64,000 bases of DNA, from NCBI RefSeq assembly GCF_011250515.1, contig NZ_JAANOP010000003.1, positions 186,001 through 250,000 of the forward strand, read 5' to 3'. The translations under genes and the position numbers were made by a program. Source of the stretch: Aquirufa ecclesiirivi (GTDB taxonomy: Bacteria > Bacteroidota > Bacteroidia > Cytophagales > Spirosomataceae). A model generated the notes under the pieces. That model did no database searches, was not told the origin of the DNA, and saw only the letters and a list, made by a program, of their open reading frames with translations. Positions 29,062-38,877 of this stretch are shown piece after piece. Each line of letters starts with the position of its first letter. The stretch's first letter is position 1.

Positions 29062-29643
29062 TTACTTACCTGTTTTTTTGGCAGCGTATTCTTTGTTCAA
29101 ACCTTCAATCATTTTTTGAGTAACATCAACAGAAGCATCGGCAAATAAAATACCTCCACCTAATTTAGAATAACCTAAAACGAATTCGTATTTGTTCTCT
29201 TTGTTCACTTTAGTGATATACTCACGAATGTTATTGTATAACTCTTCGTTTTTCTTTGCTTGTTCTTGACCCAACTCAGCTTGCTTTTGCTGGCTATATT
29301 GTTGCAATTCAGCTCCTTTCTTTTTCAAAGTCATATCAGCTGCTTGCAATTCTGCTTGAGTCATCGCAGAGGCACGTTGTTGAATCGCTTGTAATTCTCC
29401 TTGAAGAGCCCGTTCTTTTTGACCTAAATCAACTTGTAAACGGTATCCTTTATTTTCAAACTCCTTTTGAGCGTCTTTGTAAAATTGATAGTTATTCAAC
29501 AGGGAATCTGAATTAACAAATACAATTCTCTTTCCGTCTGTAGTGGCAACACCAATTCCTGCAGAAGATCCTGTTGGTTTAAAATACAAATAAGCAATAG
29601 CAAAAGTTAATACGACTAACCAAGCATAATGAAGATTTTTCAC
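29062..29643 (-). CDS. OmpH/Skp-family periplasmic chaperone
   Basis: The 193-residue product has an N-terminal membrane or signal segment (about 7-24) and the OmpH start KRIVFVNSDSLLNNYQFYKDA. A long Gln/Lys/Glu coiled coil follows (about 55-150), and a closing strand region (YEFVLGYSKLGGGILFADASVDVT). Family members bind unfolded outer-membrane proteins in the periplasm. It is monocistronic: a terminator follows and an AT-rich gap separates it from the upstream gene. Confidence 0.9.
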   Translation of the reverse strand: MKNLHYAWLVVLTFAIAYLYFKPTGSSAGIGVATTDGKRIVFVNSDSLLNNYQFYKDAQKEFENKGYRLQVDLGQKERALQGELQAIQQRASAMTQAELQAADMTLKKKGAELQQYSQQKQAELGQEQAKKNEELYNNIREYITKVNKENKYEFVLGYSKLGGGILFADASVDVTQKMIEGLNKEYAAKKTGK

Positions 29644-29718
29644 GGGGTATAATGTTTAATAATGACTAGAACGTAAAGATACAAGGTCTTATTCAGTTGT
29701 CCTAAAAAATTACAATTT

Positions 29719-30087
29719 TCAATGAGTTCCTCGCAATTTTGAGCCTGCCCAAGACCATAAAGCCCCTGTCAAACCTCCAAAAACACCTGTTACCAAGTAT
29801 AATGCTACCACACTTCCTCCTAAAGGTAAAATTTGTGCCATGCGAAATGGCAAGGTACTCGGGAATTGACTATCCATCCAAACTGCGGCTAAAGCCCATA
29901 AAACAAAGCCTGAAACCAAGCCAATTAAAAAAGCTGTTCTACTAGGTAAAGCTATAAAGAAGGAAATAATACCAAAGGCTATTCCCATGGAATACCAGGG
30001 TAAATAGGTTTGAACAATAGCTCCCACAATAACCATGATGAACACCACAGTGAGGCCAAAAGATGTATTCATTTTACGTTGTGCCAT
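29719..30087 (-). CDS. Small four-helix integral membrane protein, unknown function
   Basis: The 122-residue product has four hydrophobic segments (about 11-27, 31-48, 51-70 and 88-112). A short basic N-terminus precedes them (MAQRKMN). No family is recognised. It begins 2 bp after the stop of the acylase gene, so the two are almost certainly co-transcribed. Confidence 0.7.
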   Translation of the reverse strand: MAQRKMNTSFGLTVVFIMVIVGAIVQTYLPWYSMGIAFGIISFFIALPSRTAFLIGLVSGFVLWALAAVWMDSQFPSTLPFRMAQILPLGGSVVALYLVTGVFGGLTGALWSWAGSKLRGTH

Positions 30088-30089
30088 AA

Positions 30090-32528
30090 TTACTTTGTTA
30101 ATATCATTTTTTTACGAATTCGATTGGTCTTTTGATCCGCCTGATTCATGAATAAAAGTGGCCTCAATTCTCCTTTAGCCCATGTATCGATTAAATCATC
30201 ATAATGTGTACTTCCGGGATTTCCAGACTGGCCTCCTGGATATACGCCATAGGCATTCGGATTGCCTGATTTGGAGAGTTCCACCACTAACCTCCATGAT
30301 GGACCTGTTTTGGTAGTCGAAGCATTCACGATACTTCCACCTCCGCCAATAGGAATATTTAGTCGGCTCAAAGCATCCATACCAGGAATTAAGTGTCTCA
30401 CGCCTGTTTGCTTATGTTTATACCAAACCCAATCTGCTCCCATTGGGCCATGCTGTTTGGTTAAACTATCTATATTCGCTTGAAATGAAGTACGAATAAT
30501 ATCGCTCATACTTTCTTTCTTGTTTTTTGTTGTCACATTATCCCACCAAATTGCCCCTGGCTCTTCTATCATTAATTTCAACGTACGATCTACTGTTGGG
30601 ATATTCATTGGCGCCTTTTCATCTGCATTGAATTCATCATCCCAAAGAGAAGACTGCAATAAAATCACCCAATTTTCAAAGATGGTGGCCCCAATCGACT
30701 CTTTAGAATTTTGTAAATCCCATTTTTTAAGCACGTCTAATGCCGCTGCCATTTGAGGATTCGGATTGCTCACATGTGGTATTAATAAAGGTAATAATCG
30801 ACGAGCGCGAATATTAAAATTGTCATTTTGTAATCCTCGCAATGAATCCACCGTTGCTTTATTCATGACAGACAACCGTTCATTGATTCTTCGACCGCGA
30901 TCCGATGGAGCAAATTGCCAACCCAGATAGTAAGGATAGCTTTTATCAACAGAAAACTGATTGGCCGAGCTCACAAAACCTCTAGGTGGATTTTTCACAT
31001 GTGGATCATGATCATGAGGAATATAGCCTTTCCAATCTGCCTCAGGATCCGTACCATCCAGTAAATATTTACCTTGTAAATTAGCTTTTAATGGAAATTT
31101 ACCATTGACCCAAAGTGCTATATCTCCTTGATTACTAGCAAATACAAAGTTTTGGGCAGGTGCAGAAAAATGCGTTATGGCGGCTTTATATTCATCATAA
31201 TTAGCTGCACGATTCAACTGATAAAAGGCTGATACCTCACTTGATTTTTCTAAGGCAATCCATTTCAACGCATGTCCTACTGGAATATTCGAACGGAATG
31301 GTTTCTCATGACTTAAATAAACCACAGGGCCATGGTGAGTGAAAAATACAGTGTCTACAAAATCATCCTCTCCCCTCACTTTAAATCTTTCTATCCTCAT
31401 GGATGTTTTCTTCCATTTCCCATCATGCCAGTATTCCTTTTTGGAAGCGTCCTTGAATTTGATTTGATACCAATCCATAACATCAGATCCTACATTGGTC
31501 ACCCCCCAAGCAATGTTTTTATTAAAACCGGCAATCACATTAGGGGAGCCTGGCATGGTGGAACCATATACATTTATCCCCGGAGCTACTAATTGCATTT
31601 GATACCAAATGGATGGTAATGATAAAGTCAGGTGCGGGTCATTGGCCAAAATAGGCATGCCCGAAATCGTTTTATTTCCAGCTACTGCCCAGTTATTAGA
31701 GCCCGTATTAGGGTCTTTCTCTGGTGTTTTCATGGTACTTCCCAATCCAATAAAATCTGCCGGAGCAGTGGGTATAGGCAGCGGTTTGAAATCCAAGGGG
31801 GTACCTTCTGGAATGATAGGACTCTCTTCAAAGGGATAATTGGGAAATAAGTGTTCAGCTACCTCTCGACCGTATTTTCTCAAAATATTGGTCATTTTTA
31901 AATCATCTGTTCCAGAAGCCAATACGAAAGACATATTCTTCAAAAACAGAGCACTTTTTAAGGGCTCCCATTTTTCAGGAAGATAATTCAATAGTTTATA
32001 CTCCAAGGGTAAAGTTCGATCGGTAAGACTTTCAATATAAGCATTGACTCCATCTGAATAAGCCACCAAAGAGGCTTTTGCCACAGGATCTTCGACCATT
32101 CCTCTCAAGGACTGTTCAGCTCCATAAACAGCCCCCATTCTACGTTGGAACTGATCTGAAACCATTCCTTTGGAACCTACTATTTCGGATATTCTACCCC
32201 CAGCAAAGTGGGTTTGAAATTCCATTTGCCACAAACGATCTTTGGCTGTTAAATAACCTTGCGCCAAATATAAATCATGGTCGTTTTTAGCAAAAACATG
32301 GGGAATGGCCATTTCATCGTACAAGACTTGAACAGGCTCAATTAGCCCAGGTATTTGTAATGTCTCCTCGGTCTGTTCAGAAGCATCTGCTTTTTCGGCA
32401 TTGACCCAAAATCCATGGAAAGGACTTAGTAATTTACCCATCGGAGGTAAGGTTCCCCAGTTAGTATGTAACGCATAAGTCCAAATCAAGGTTACGATTA
32501 AAGGGAAAAAGGATTTAAATTGTCTCAT
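30090..32528 (-). CDS. Penicillin acylase (S45) family Ntn-hydrolase
   Basis: The Met at 32528 (MRQFKSFFPLIV) gives a proper signal or anchor and is preferred to the Met five residues upstream. The 812-residue precursor has an alpha part with HDLYLAQGYLTAKDRLWQME. The autocatalytic junction is GSNNWAVAG, where Ser277 becomes the N-terminal nucleophile of the beta chain. NDPHLTLSLPSIWYQM and NVIAGFNKNIAWGVTNVGSD follow. Known members hydrolyse penicillins, acyl-homoserine lactones or other amides. Bacteroidota carry many paralogues of unknown substrate. Export to the periplasm is expected. Confidence 0.9.
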   Translation of the reverse strand: MRQFKSFFPLIVTLIWTYALHTNWGTLPPMGKLLSPFHGFWVNAEKADASEQTEETLQIPGLIEPVQVLYDEMAIPHVFAKNDHDLYLAQGYLTAKDRLWQMEFQTHFAGGRISEIVGSKGMVSDQFQRRMGAVYGAEQSLRGMVEDPVAKASLVAYSDGVNAYIESLTDRTLPLEYKLLNYLPEKWEPLKSALFLKNMSFVLASGTDDLKMTNILRKYGREVAEHLFPNYPFEESPIIPEGTPLDFKPLPIPTAPADFIGLGSTMKTPEKDPNTGSNNWAVAGNKTISGMPILANDPHLTLSLPSIWYQMQLVAPGINVYGSTMPGSPNVIAGFNKNIAWGVTNVGSDVMDWYQIKFKDASKKEYWHDGKWKKTSMRIERFKVRGEDDFVDTVFFTHHGPVVYLSHEKPFRSNIPVGHALKWIALEKSSEVSAFYQLNRAANYDEYKAAITHFSAPAQNFVFASNQGDIALWVNGKFPLKANLQGKYLLDGTDPEADWKGYIPHDHDPHVKNPPRGFVSSANQFSVDKSYPYYLGWQFAPSDRGRRINERLSVMNKATVDSLRGLQNDNFNIRARRLLPLLIPHVSNPNPQMAAALDVLKKWDLQNSKESIGATIFENWVILLQSSLWDDEFNADEKAPMNIPTVDRTLKLMIEEPGAIWWDNVTTKNKKESMSDIIRTSFQANIDSLTKQHGPMGADWVWYKHKQTGVRHLIPGMDALSRLNIPIGGGGSIVNASTTKTGPSWRLVVELSKSGNPNAYGVYPGGQSGNPGSTHYDDLIDTWAKGELRPLLFMNQADQKTNRIRKKMILTK

Positions 32529-32660
32529 TGAAGCGTTGGGCACGAATTTGAAGATGAAAATTCAAAGATTTTTTTTTACTTTGGAAAGACAATTTTACAC
32601 ATTTGTTATTCAATCAACAAACAAAATTAATTCTTAAGAGGGCGAGGCCATAAAATTTGA

Positions 32661-33605
32661 ATGAAAAGAAGATCATTTTTACAAACAACAGGAGTATTGG
32701 GACTCACGAGTCCTGCATTAATAGCACAACAAACTACGCTAACTGAACCCATCATTATTGCTACTTGGAAAAATGAAAAAGGTACCCAAGCTGGTTACCA
32801 AAAAATCATGGAAACAGGTAAAGCCTTGGATGGAGTAGAAGCAGGTGCCTGGGTACCTGAAGCTGACCCCAACGAGACTACGGTGGGTTACGGAGGGTTT
32901 CCAGATCGTGATGGCCATGTGACGTTAGATGCTTGCATCATGGATCACTTAGGCAACGCTGGATCAGTTACTTTTTTGGAACACATCATGCACCCTATAT
33001 CCGTAGCTAGAGCCGTGATGGAAAAAACGCCACATGTGATGCTCTCTGGTGCTGGTGCTTTAGAATTCGCTTTATCTCAAGGATTCAAGAAGCAAGACCT
33101 ATTGACGGAGAAATCAAAAAAAGCCTGGCTCGAATGGAAAAAACAAGCCAAATACGAGCCTAAAGTGAACATTGAACGCCATGATACCATCGGATTATTA
33201 GCTTTAGGGAAAGCTGGCGAAATAGCTGGGGCTTGTTCCACTAGTGGGATGGCCTTTAAAATGCATGGTCGTGTGGGAGATTCACCCATCATTGGAGGAG
33301 CTGTTTTTTGCGATGATGAAGTAGGAGGTGCATGCGCTACTGGATTAGGTGAATTTGTCATGAAAACCTTAGGTTCATTTCTCATTGTGGAATTCATGCG
33401 TCAAGGTAAAAGTCCGCAACAAGCTTGTGAAGAGGCGATTATGCGGATTGTGAAACGTTACAAATACCAAGAATTTCAGGTTGGCTATTTAGCTATGAAT
33501 AAAAAAGGGGAATATGGCGCTTATTCTATCCAAAAAGGCTTTAATTTCACTATTACCAAAAATGGTAAAACCCAAGTAATAGAAAGTGCCTCTTACATGT
33601 CTTAA
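32661..33605 (+). CDS. N4-(beta-N-acetylglucosaminyl)-L-asparaginase family Ntn-hydrolase
   Basis: The 314-residue precursor starts with a twin-arginine-like signal (KRRSFLQTTG), so export in folded form is likely. The autoprocessing site is HDTIGLLAL, with Thr176 as the new N-terminal nucleophile. VGYGGFPDRDG and GAGALEFALSQGF are typical of the aspartylglucosaminidase group. The enzyme removes the sugar-asparagine linkage of glycoasparagines, or acts as a broader asparaginase. It is divergent from the acylase, so two exported Ntn-hydrolases share an upstream region. Glycogen synthase follows after 12 bp. Confidence 0.9.
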   Translation: MKRRSFLQTTGVLGLTSPALIAQQTTLTEPIIIATWKNEKGTQAGYQKIMETGKALDGVEAGAWVPEADPNETTVGYGGFPDRDGHVTLDACIMDHLGNAGSVTFLEHIMHPISVARAVMEKTPHVMLSGAGALEFALSQGFKKQDLLTEKSKKAWLEWKKQAKYEPKVNIERHDTIGLLALGKAGEIAGACSTSGMAFKMHGRVGDSPIIGGAVFCDDEVGGACATGLGEFVMKTLGSFLIVEFMRQGKSPQQACEEAIMRIVKRYKYQEFQVGYLAMNKKGEYGAYSIQKGFNFTITKNGKTQVIESASYMS

Positions 33606-33617
33606 ATCATTTTCACT

Positions 33618-35450
33618 ATGACGAACGAAGTTAAAACAAGAAAGCCCGTAGTTAAAAAGAAATTCTTAGTTGAAGTAGCTTGGGAAACATGTAATCAAGT
33701 AGGTGGTATTTATACGGTAATTCGTACCAAAGTACCCTCCATGGTGGAGAAATGGGGTGAAGATTATGCTTTACTTGGACCCTATTTCCCGCAAACGGCT
33801 GCCGCAGAATTTGAAGCTTTACCTGTAGGGGAAGATACTCCCATGGAACGAGCTATATTGTGGATGAGGGAACAAGGTTACCAAGTTCATTATGGAAATT
33901 GGTTAATTACGGGAAAGCCTAAAATCATTCTTTTTGATATCGCCTCTATTTACGATCAAATCAATGCCATCAAGGGTCGAATTTGGGAAAACCACAAAAT
34001 TTCTACTTTGGGTGTTGAGGAATTGGTGAATCAGACCATTGCTTTAGGTGAATTAATCCGACTTTTCATCAGTAAATGGGCACAGGAAAATCAAAACAAA
34101 AAAGACCTGATTGTTCATTTTCATGAATGGATGGCCTCTACTTGTTTGCCTGATTTAAAGAAAGAAAAGGTAAAGATTTCGACGGTATTTACCACGCATG
34201 CTACCATGCTTGGGCGGTATTTGGCAGGAAATGTACCCAATTTCTATGATGTGATTGATACCTTTGACTGGTACAAAGAAGCTGTTACTTATGGCATTGA
34301 AGCACAAGCCAGTTTTGAAAGACAAGCTGCTCAAAAAGCGGACGTATTAACCACTGTCAGTGATATTACAGCCAAAGAATGTCAATATTTTCTGGGTAGA
34401 ATTCCTGAACTCATCTTACCGAATGGGTTGAACATCCAACGATTTGCGGCATTACACGAACATCAAAATTTACACTCCAAATACAAACAGAATTTATCTG
34501 AATTTGTCATGGGGCATTTTTTCCAAAGTCAAGCTTTTGACTTAGATCAAACCTTATACTTATTTACCTCAGGTAGATTTGAATATAGCAATAAAGGCTA
34601 TGATTTAACACTTGATGCTCTTGCCTTGTTAAATCAAAAAATGAAGGAAATTGGCTCCAAGAAAACAGTCGTGATGTTTTTTGTAACCAAACAACCCTAT
34701 CATTCCATTGATCCTGAAGTTTTACATTCTAGAGCTGTCTTGAATGAAATCCGAGAAAACTGCTCTGCTATAGAAAAAGAAGTAGGTGAAAAACTATTTT
34801 TAGCTGCCGCCTCCTCCAATAATTTACAACTACCTGATTTAAACAATTTTGTCGATGAATACTGGCGACTTCGTTTAAGAAGAACGGTTCAAACTTGGAA
34901 GTCTACTTCTAGACCTAAAGTAGTAACTCACTTGTTAAAACAAGAAGATGATATTATTCGCAATTTGCACCGAACTAATTTATTGAATAACCCAGATGAT
35001 AAAGTCAAAATCGTTTATCACCCTGATTTTATCGTTTCAACCAACCCTTTGTTTGGATTAGATTACAGTCAATTCGTCCGCGGATGCCACCTAGGGGTAT
35101 TTCCAAGCTATTATGAACCATGGGGATATACACCATTGGAATGCATGGCTAGAGGGGTACCTACGGTAACATCTGATTTATCTGGTTTTGGGGATTATAT
35201 CATGCAAATTATGCGTGATTATGAGCAATGGGGTGTGAGCGTTGTCAATCGTAAATCTCAGACTTACCAAGAATCTGTGGAGCAATTAGCTAATAATTTA
35301 TTCAAATTTACGCAGCAGTCTCAAAGAGAAAGAATTACCCAAAGAAACCGTGTTGAGAGTATTTCAGACACTTTTGATTGGTCTAATTTGCGAAGTTATT
35401 ACGATACCGCTCACGAACTAGCCTTGATGAAAAAAAGGAATAAGGCTTAA
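33618..35450 (+). CDS. Glycogen synthase, GT3 (eukaryote-like) family
   Basis: The 610-residue product begins its catalytic domain with LVEVAWETCNQVGGIYTVIR and WGEDYALLGPYFP, the layout of animal and fungal glycogen synthases (GT3), not bacterial GlgA (GT5). The C-terminal half has FPSYYEPWGYTPLECMARG, giving the E-X7-E sugar-nucleotide site, followed by VTSDLSGFGD. By family knowledge it would extend alpha-1,4-glucan from UDP-glucose. Branching and debranching enzymes are not nearby. The C-terminal phosphorylation region of the animal enzyme is absent. Confidence 0.88.
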   Translation: MTNEVKTRKPVVKKKFLVEVAWETCNQVGGIYTVIRTKVPSMVEKWGEDYALLGPYFPQTAAAEFEALPVGEDTPMERAILWMREQGYQVHYGNWLITGKPKIILFDIASIYDQINAIKGRIWENHKISTLGVEELVNQTIALGELIRLFISKWAQENQNKKDLIVHFHEWMASTCLPDLKKEKVKISTVFTTHATMLGRYLAGNVPNFYDVIDTFDWYKEAVTYGIEAQASFERQAAQKADVLTTVSDITAKECQYFLGRIPELILPNGLNIQRFAALHEHQNLHSKYKQNLSEFVMGHFFQSQAFDLDQTLYLFTSGRFEYSNKGYDLTLDALALLNQKMKEIGSKKTVVMFFVTKQPYHSIDPEVLHSRAVLNEIRENCSAIEKEVGEKLFLAAASSNNLQLPDLNNFVDEYWRLRLRRTVQTWKSTSRPKVVTHLLKQEDDIIRNLHRTNLLNNPDDKVKIVYHPDFIVSTNPLFGLDYSQFVRGCHLGVFPSYYEPWGYTPLECMARGVPTVTSDLSGFGDYIMQIMRDYEQWGVSVVNRKSQTYQESVEQLANNLFKFTQQSQRERITQRNRVESISDTFDWSNLRSYYDTAHELALMKKRNKA

Positions 35451-35471
35451 ACCTTAGGACGGATTTACTTT

Positions 35472-35512
35472 AAAAAGCCTTGTTGGACTTCTACAGCTCA
35501 ACAAGGCTTTTT
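35472..35512. terminator. Bidirectional intrinsic terminator after glycogen synthase
   Basis: Stem AAAAAGCCTTGTTG (35472-35485) with CAACAAGGCTTTTT (35499-35512), 13-base loop, lies between the convergent stops at 35450 and 35512. Its last base abuts the stop codon of the AlkD-like gene. Confidence 0.88.
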
Positions 35513-36171
35513 TATAGATGTTTGAGCGCTTCTCTCCTACTCAAAGGGGCTAAATCATGAGATAAAACAAAGTCCTTGACCCAAATAGCATCCACTCGTG
35601 CATGTTGCCTAAGTGACCACCCTATGGCTTTCTGAATAAAAAACTCTTTCTCTTTCGCCAAATCCTCAATGATTTGAGCCAGCAATGAAACATCGGTTTT
35701 TTGCTTATAGGACAGCTGAAATAACAAACAAACTCGCTGTAACCAAAAATTCCCAGAATCCAGCCATCGCTGTATCCAATAATCGCGTTGTTCTGGATGA
35801 TTCAACACATATATTCCCATCACATGTGGCCCTAAAACATCCACGACATCCCACCAAGATTGATCTCCAATCCAATCTTCAACCAATTGAGGAATTCGTT
35901 CATCCCAGTTTTTTTTCTCTAATAGAAGATAATCCAAGGCGATGTATTGAAATTCCCTTTCTTTCAGACGAAATAACTCATTAGCCACTTGAAACCAGTC
36001 TAATCCTTTCCCCTCTTGAGCATACCATTCTTTTAACAATTGATGCCTGACAGGTTTCTTTATACCTAAAAAAGGAAATTGTTCCCGCATGTATTTCTTC
36101 ATCCAAAGCGCATTTTCTTCATGACGATGCACGTGCATTTTTTGAATCAAATGTGCAACTGGACTTATCAT
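35512..36171 (-). CDS. AlkD-like DNA alkylation repair protein
   Basis: The 219-residue all-helical protein matches the HEAT-like DNA glycosylase family. It has MKKYMREQFPFLGIKKPVRH near the start, then the signature SWWDVVDVLGPHVMG near residue 110, and FFIQKAIGWSLRQHARVD near the end. Members excise positively charged alkylated bases without base flipping. It overlaps the upstream glycoside hydrolase gene by 4 nt, so it is the last gene of the xylA operon. With tag at 26703, the window holds two separate alkylation-repair glycosylases. Confidence 0.88.
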   Translation of the reverse strand: MISPVAHLIQKMHVHRHEENALWMKKYMREQFPFLGIKKPVRHQLLKEWYAQEGKGLDWFQVANELFRLKEREFQYIALDYLLLEKKNWDERIPQLVEDWIGDQSWWDVVDVLGPHVMGIYVLNHPEQRDYWIQRWLDSGNFWLQRVCLLFQLSYKQKTDVSLLAQIIEDLAKEKEFFIQKAIGWSLRQHARVDAIWVKDFVLSHDLAPLSRREALKHL

Positions 36172-38873
36172 CGATTACTAAAATATAGTTTTCCTTGGAG
36201 TCCGCTATCGGTAATGGGCCAATTGGAAGCATCGAAAGGATTATATCGAATGTCCACAAAATTAATTTCATAGAAATTCTTCCACTTGCCTCCCTCTTTA
36301 TCCAATTGCCGAATCCGATTGGCAGAAACATTCGTCACTTCCAATTCAATGTGGTTTTCTTCCTTTAATATTCCCATAGGAATGTTTAATTGAAAAGGAA
36401 TGGACCAAACTATCCCCAAATCCTTTCCATTCAATTTCACCTTGACCCAGTCACGGACTTGATCAAAATGAAGGACTCTAGCTGATTTCAGTTCTTCTGC
36501 GGTTAATGAAAAATCAAAGGAGTATTTCGCTGATCCACTAAATTGATGCGTGGAGGATTCCTTTGTCCAATAATTCAACTCATCCATTTGTTGGGAATGA
36601 GGCAAGTTAGGTGCACCTTGAACAAAATCTACTTGAATTTTACTTGTTGGCTTAATTTGAACCTCGCTTTTCTCCGTCAATTCAGATACTACTCCACCCT
36701 TGAAAGTACTCGATACGCGGATAATCCGACTTTCGCCAGGTGCCAACACGAGTGGAAGCAACTTAGATTTCGGTAATTTAACTTTCTTTAATTCCTGTGT
36801 CAAAGGATTTAGTATTTCTATGCCAGCACTAGATTTTGCCAATGTTACATTTCCCTCTCTAAACTGATGGGATAAATTGGTCACAAAATAAGCAAAACCA
36901 TTTTCAGTTCTTTTTCGAATAAAGGAAAGCCCTTGCTCAGCCATTGTCTCTTTACTTACGGCATGACGAGTCAGTACATCTGCTGGATCAGATAAAACCC
37001 TCAAGAGAAAACTTTCTCTTGCCTTATACCAACGCTCCTTTTGTTCATCCGAATAATTCCAAGTACTCGTTACTGAAGGAATATGTTCTAAAAAATAAAC
37101 GGGCATCCCCTGTTTTACCCATTTGGCCAATAGCTCCATGGTTTCTAAAGACAAGTGTGTGCTGGGTGGAATCAACAACATTTTATAGATATTACCTGAG
37201 GGGGCCTTCCACTTTTTAGGAGCTATTACTTGCAAGGTACTTAGCAAATAATCTGACACATAATCCACTTGAAAACCTCGATTTTGTAAGGCATTGGACC
37301 ATTTTCCAAAGGGAGTCTGAATCATCCAATCCCGACTATTGGCATGTAAATCAAGGGCGTGGGTTTTCCCTGTGGTATTTCTTTGATGCCAAATATCTTC
37401 CATGGGAAAATACAGCAATAAGTCAGAATCCGTTGGGTATTTCTGCAACATGCTTTGACATGTTTCAATGTATTTATTCAGTTCGGGTAAAGCACCCCAA
37501 AAATGACTTTGAGGATTAAAATTGGTACTAGCATAAAATAACCAGCCTGGCCAAGCCACTTCGGGCGGAGAATAGGTAGCTCCATGATAAAAAACGTGGT
37601 TCACGCCACCCACAAATACTTCATCAATGATGGGTTTTACTTGAGCTAATGACACTTTAAAATGATTCCCTAACCAAGTAGCCGTTTCGCAAGAAACCAG
37701 CTTTTTCCCCATAATATCAGCTGCAGACGAAGCTAGTTTGATATTTCTCAAATCTGGTATACCAAATCGTACGCTATCATAATCTGGGTCAATGCGATAT
37801 CCCGGAATGGTATAAGGCTTACTTCCAAAAAATTCTGTTTCTGGAATATCCACAGAAGCATATAAATCAATCAAATTTCCAGGAGAACCATGTGCCTGAT
37901 CCCGACTTAAGAAACCTTGGTTTTTAATCCATTTAGACCATGGTTTAGTAAATTGATTGAGCAACATATCAGCCAAAGTACGGTGATAATCTGCCCAAAC
38001 TTGATTTTGAAATTCGTCCTCTGCCTTGGACTTTGCTAATACAGGTAAATAATGACGTAGGTCATAGCCATTCAATCTCTTAAATTCATCAAATACGCGA
38101 GGGCTGAAATTAGCACCATACACTTCATAAGAATCCGTATAAATGGCCCTAAGAGGCGCATGTGATTTTTTTAAGACGGTGACAAAGGCTTGTTTATACA
38201 CATCCCATGCTTCTTGTGAAAAATGATCCATCACCAAGCCTTCTCCACCAGGAGCCGCACGTTTGACTTTTTGTTGGGTTAGGGTTTGATAAAATAGATA
38301 AATGACCGTATTCGCTGTTTTTGCCCTCCAATTTGAGATTTTACCTTGTTGATACAAGGGCCATAAATCTTCTTGAAAATTGTTTCCTTGGTACGATGTG
38401 ATAGATACTAATTGGGAATTCGGGAATTTATCTAAGCTGGAGGAAATAGTTGCAATTGTTTCTCCTTCAGACAAATTCAAAGTTTGAATCTTATAGGCTT
38501 TGGCGGCTTCGGTGATGCCAATTTGAGGGCCTCCATAGGGCCATCCAGTTCCTAAGGTTAAATCAATCCCAAGATGTAATCTTTTAGATTCCTTTAGGAC
38601 ATAGGCCAATTTCGAATTCCAAGCTGGGCTTAGGTAATTCAAGAATTGATTTTCATAGCCTTTTGCCCCATAAATGGGAATGATGTGCAATCCTCCAAAG
38701 CCCGCTTTGGCGAAGGCCTCTAAATTATGTGTGATTCCTTTCTCAGAAACAGCATTCCCTGGCCACCACCAATAAGCCCAGGGTTTGGCACTTGAAAAAA
38801 GAGCAGGGTCTTTCGGCCCTGCTGCTTTAATATTGCTGTAAGTCAACAGCAATAGAAAGAGTATTTTCTTCAT
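36168..38873 (-). CDS. GH106-like exported glycoside hydrolase (putative alpha-L-rhamnosidase)
   Basis: The Met at 38873 opens a signal peptide (about 1-17, MKKILFLLLLTYSNIKA) and is preferred to the Met four residues upstream, which would overlap xylA. The 901-residue protein begins with KPWAYWWWPGNAVSEKGI and FAKAGFGGLHIIPIYG, then GIDLTLGTGWPYGGPQI, the pattern of GH106 rhamnosidases. It ends in a beta-sandwich carbohydrate-binding-like domain (about 770-890). Plant or algal rhamnosides are likely substrates, by inference. It is co-transcribed with xylA, 4 bp apart. Confidence 0.8.
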   Translation of the reverse strand: MKKILFLLLLTYSNIKAAGPKDPALFSSAKPWAYWWWPGNAVSEKGITHNLEAFAKAGFGGLHIIPIYGAKGYENQFLNYLSPAWNSKLAYVLKESKRLHLGIDLTLGTGWPYGGPQIGITEAAKAYKIQTLNLSEGETIATISSSLDKFPNSQLVSITSYQGNNFQEDLWPLYQQGKISNWRAKTANTVIYLFYQTLTQQKVKRAAPGGEGLVMDHFSQEAWDVYKQAFVTVLKKSHAPLRAIYTDSYEVYGANFSPRVFDEFKRLNGYDLRHYLPVLAKSKAEDEFQNQVWADYHRTLADMLLNQFTKPWSKWIKNQGFLSRDQAHGSPGNLIDLYASVDIPETEFFGSKPYTIPGYRIDPDYDSVRFGIPDLRNIKLASSAADIMGKKLVSCETATWLGNHFKVSLAQVKPIIDEVFVGGVNHVFYHGATYSPPEVAWPGWLFYASTNFNPQSHFWGALPELNKYIETCQSMLQKYPTDSDLLLYFPMEDIWHQRNTTGKTHALDLHANSRDWMIQTPFGKWSNALQNRGFQVDYVSDYLLSTLQVIAPKKWKAPSGNIYKMLLIPPSTHLSLETMELLAKWVKQGMPVYFLEHIPSVTSTWNYSDEQKERWYKARESFLLRVLSDPADVLTRHAVSKETMAEQGLSFIRKRTENGFAYFVTNLSHQFREGNVTLAKSSAGIEILNPLTQELKKVKLPKSKLLPLVLAPGESRIIRVSSTFKGGVVSELTEKSEVQIKPTSKIQVDFVQGAPNLPHSQQMDELNYWTKESSTHQFSGSAKYSFDFSLTAEELKSARVLHFDQVRDWVKVKLNGKDLGIVWSIPFQLNIPMGILKEENHIELEVTNVSANRIRQLDKEGGKWKNFYEINFVDIRYNPFDASNWPITDSGLQGKLYFSNR

Positions 38874-38877
38874 TATG

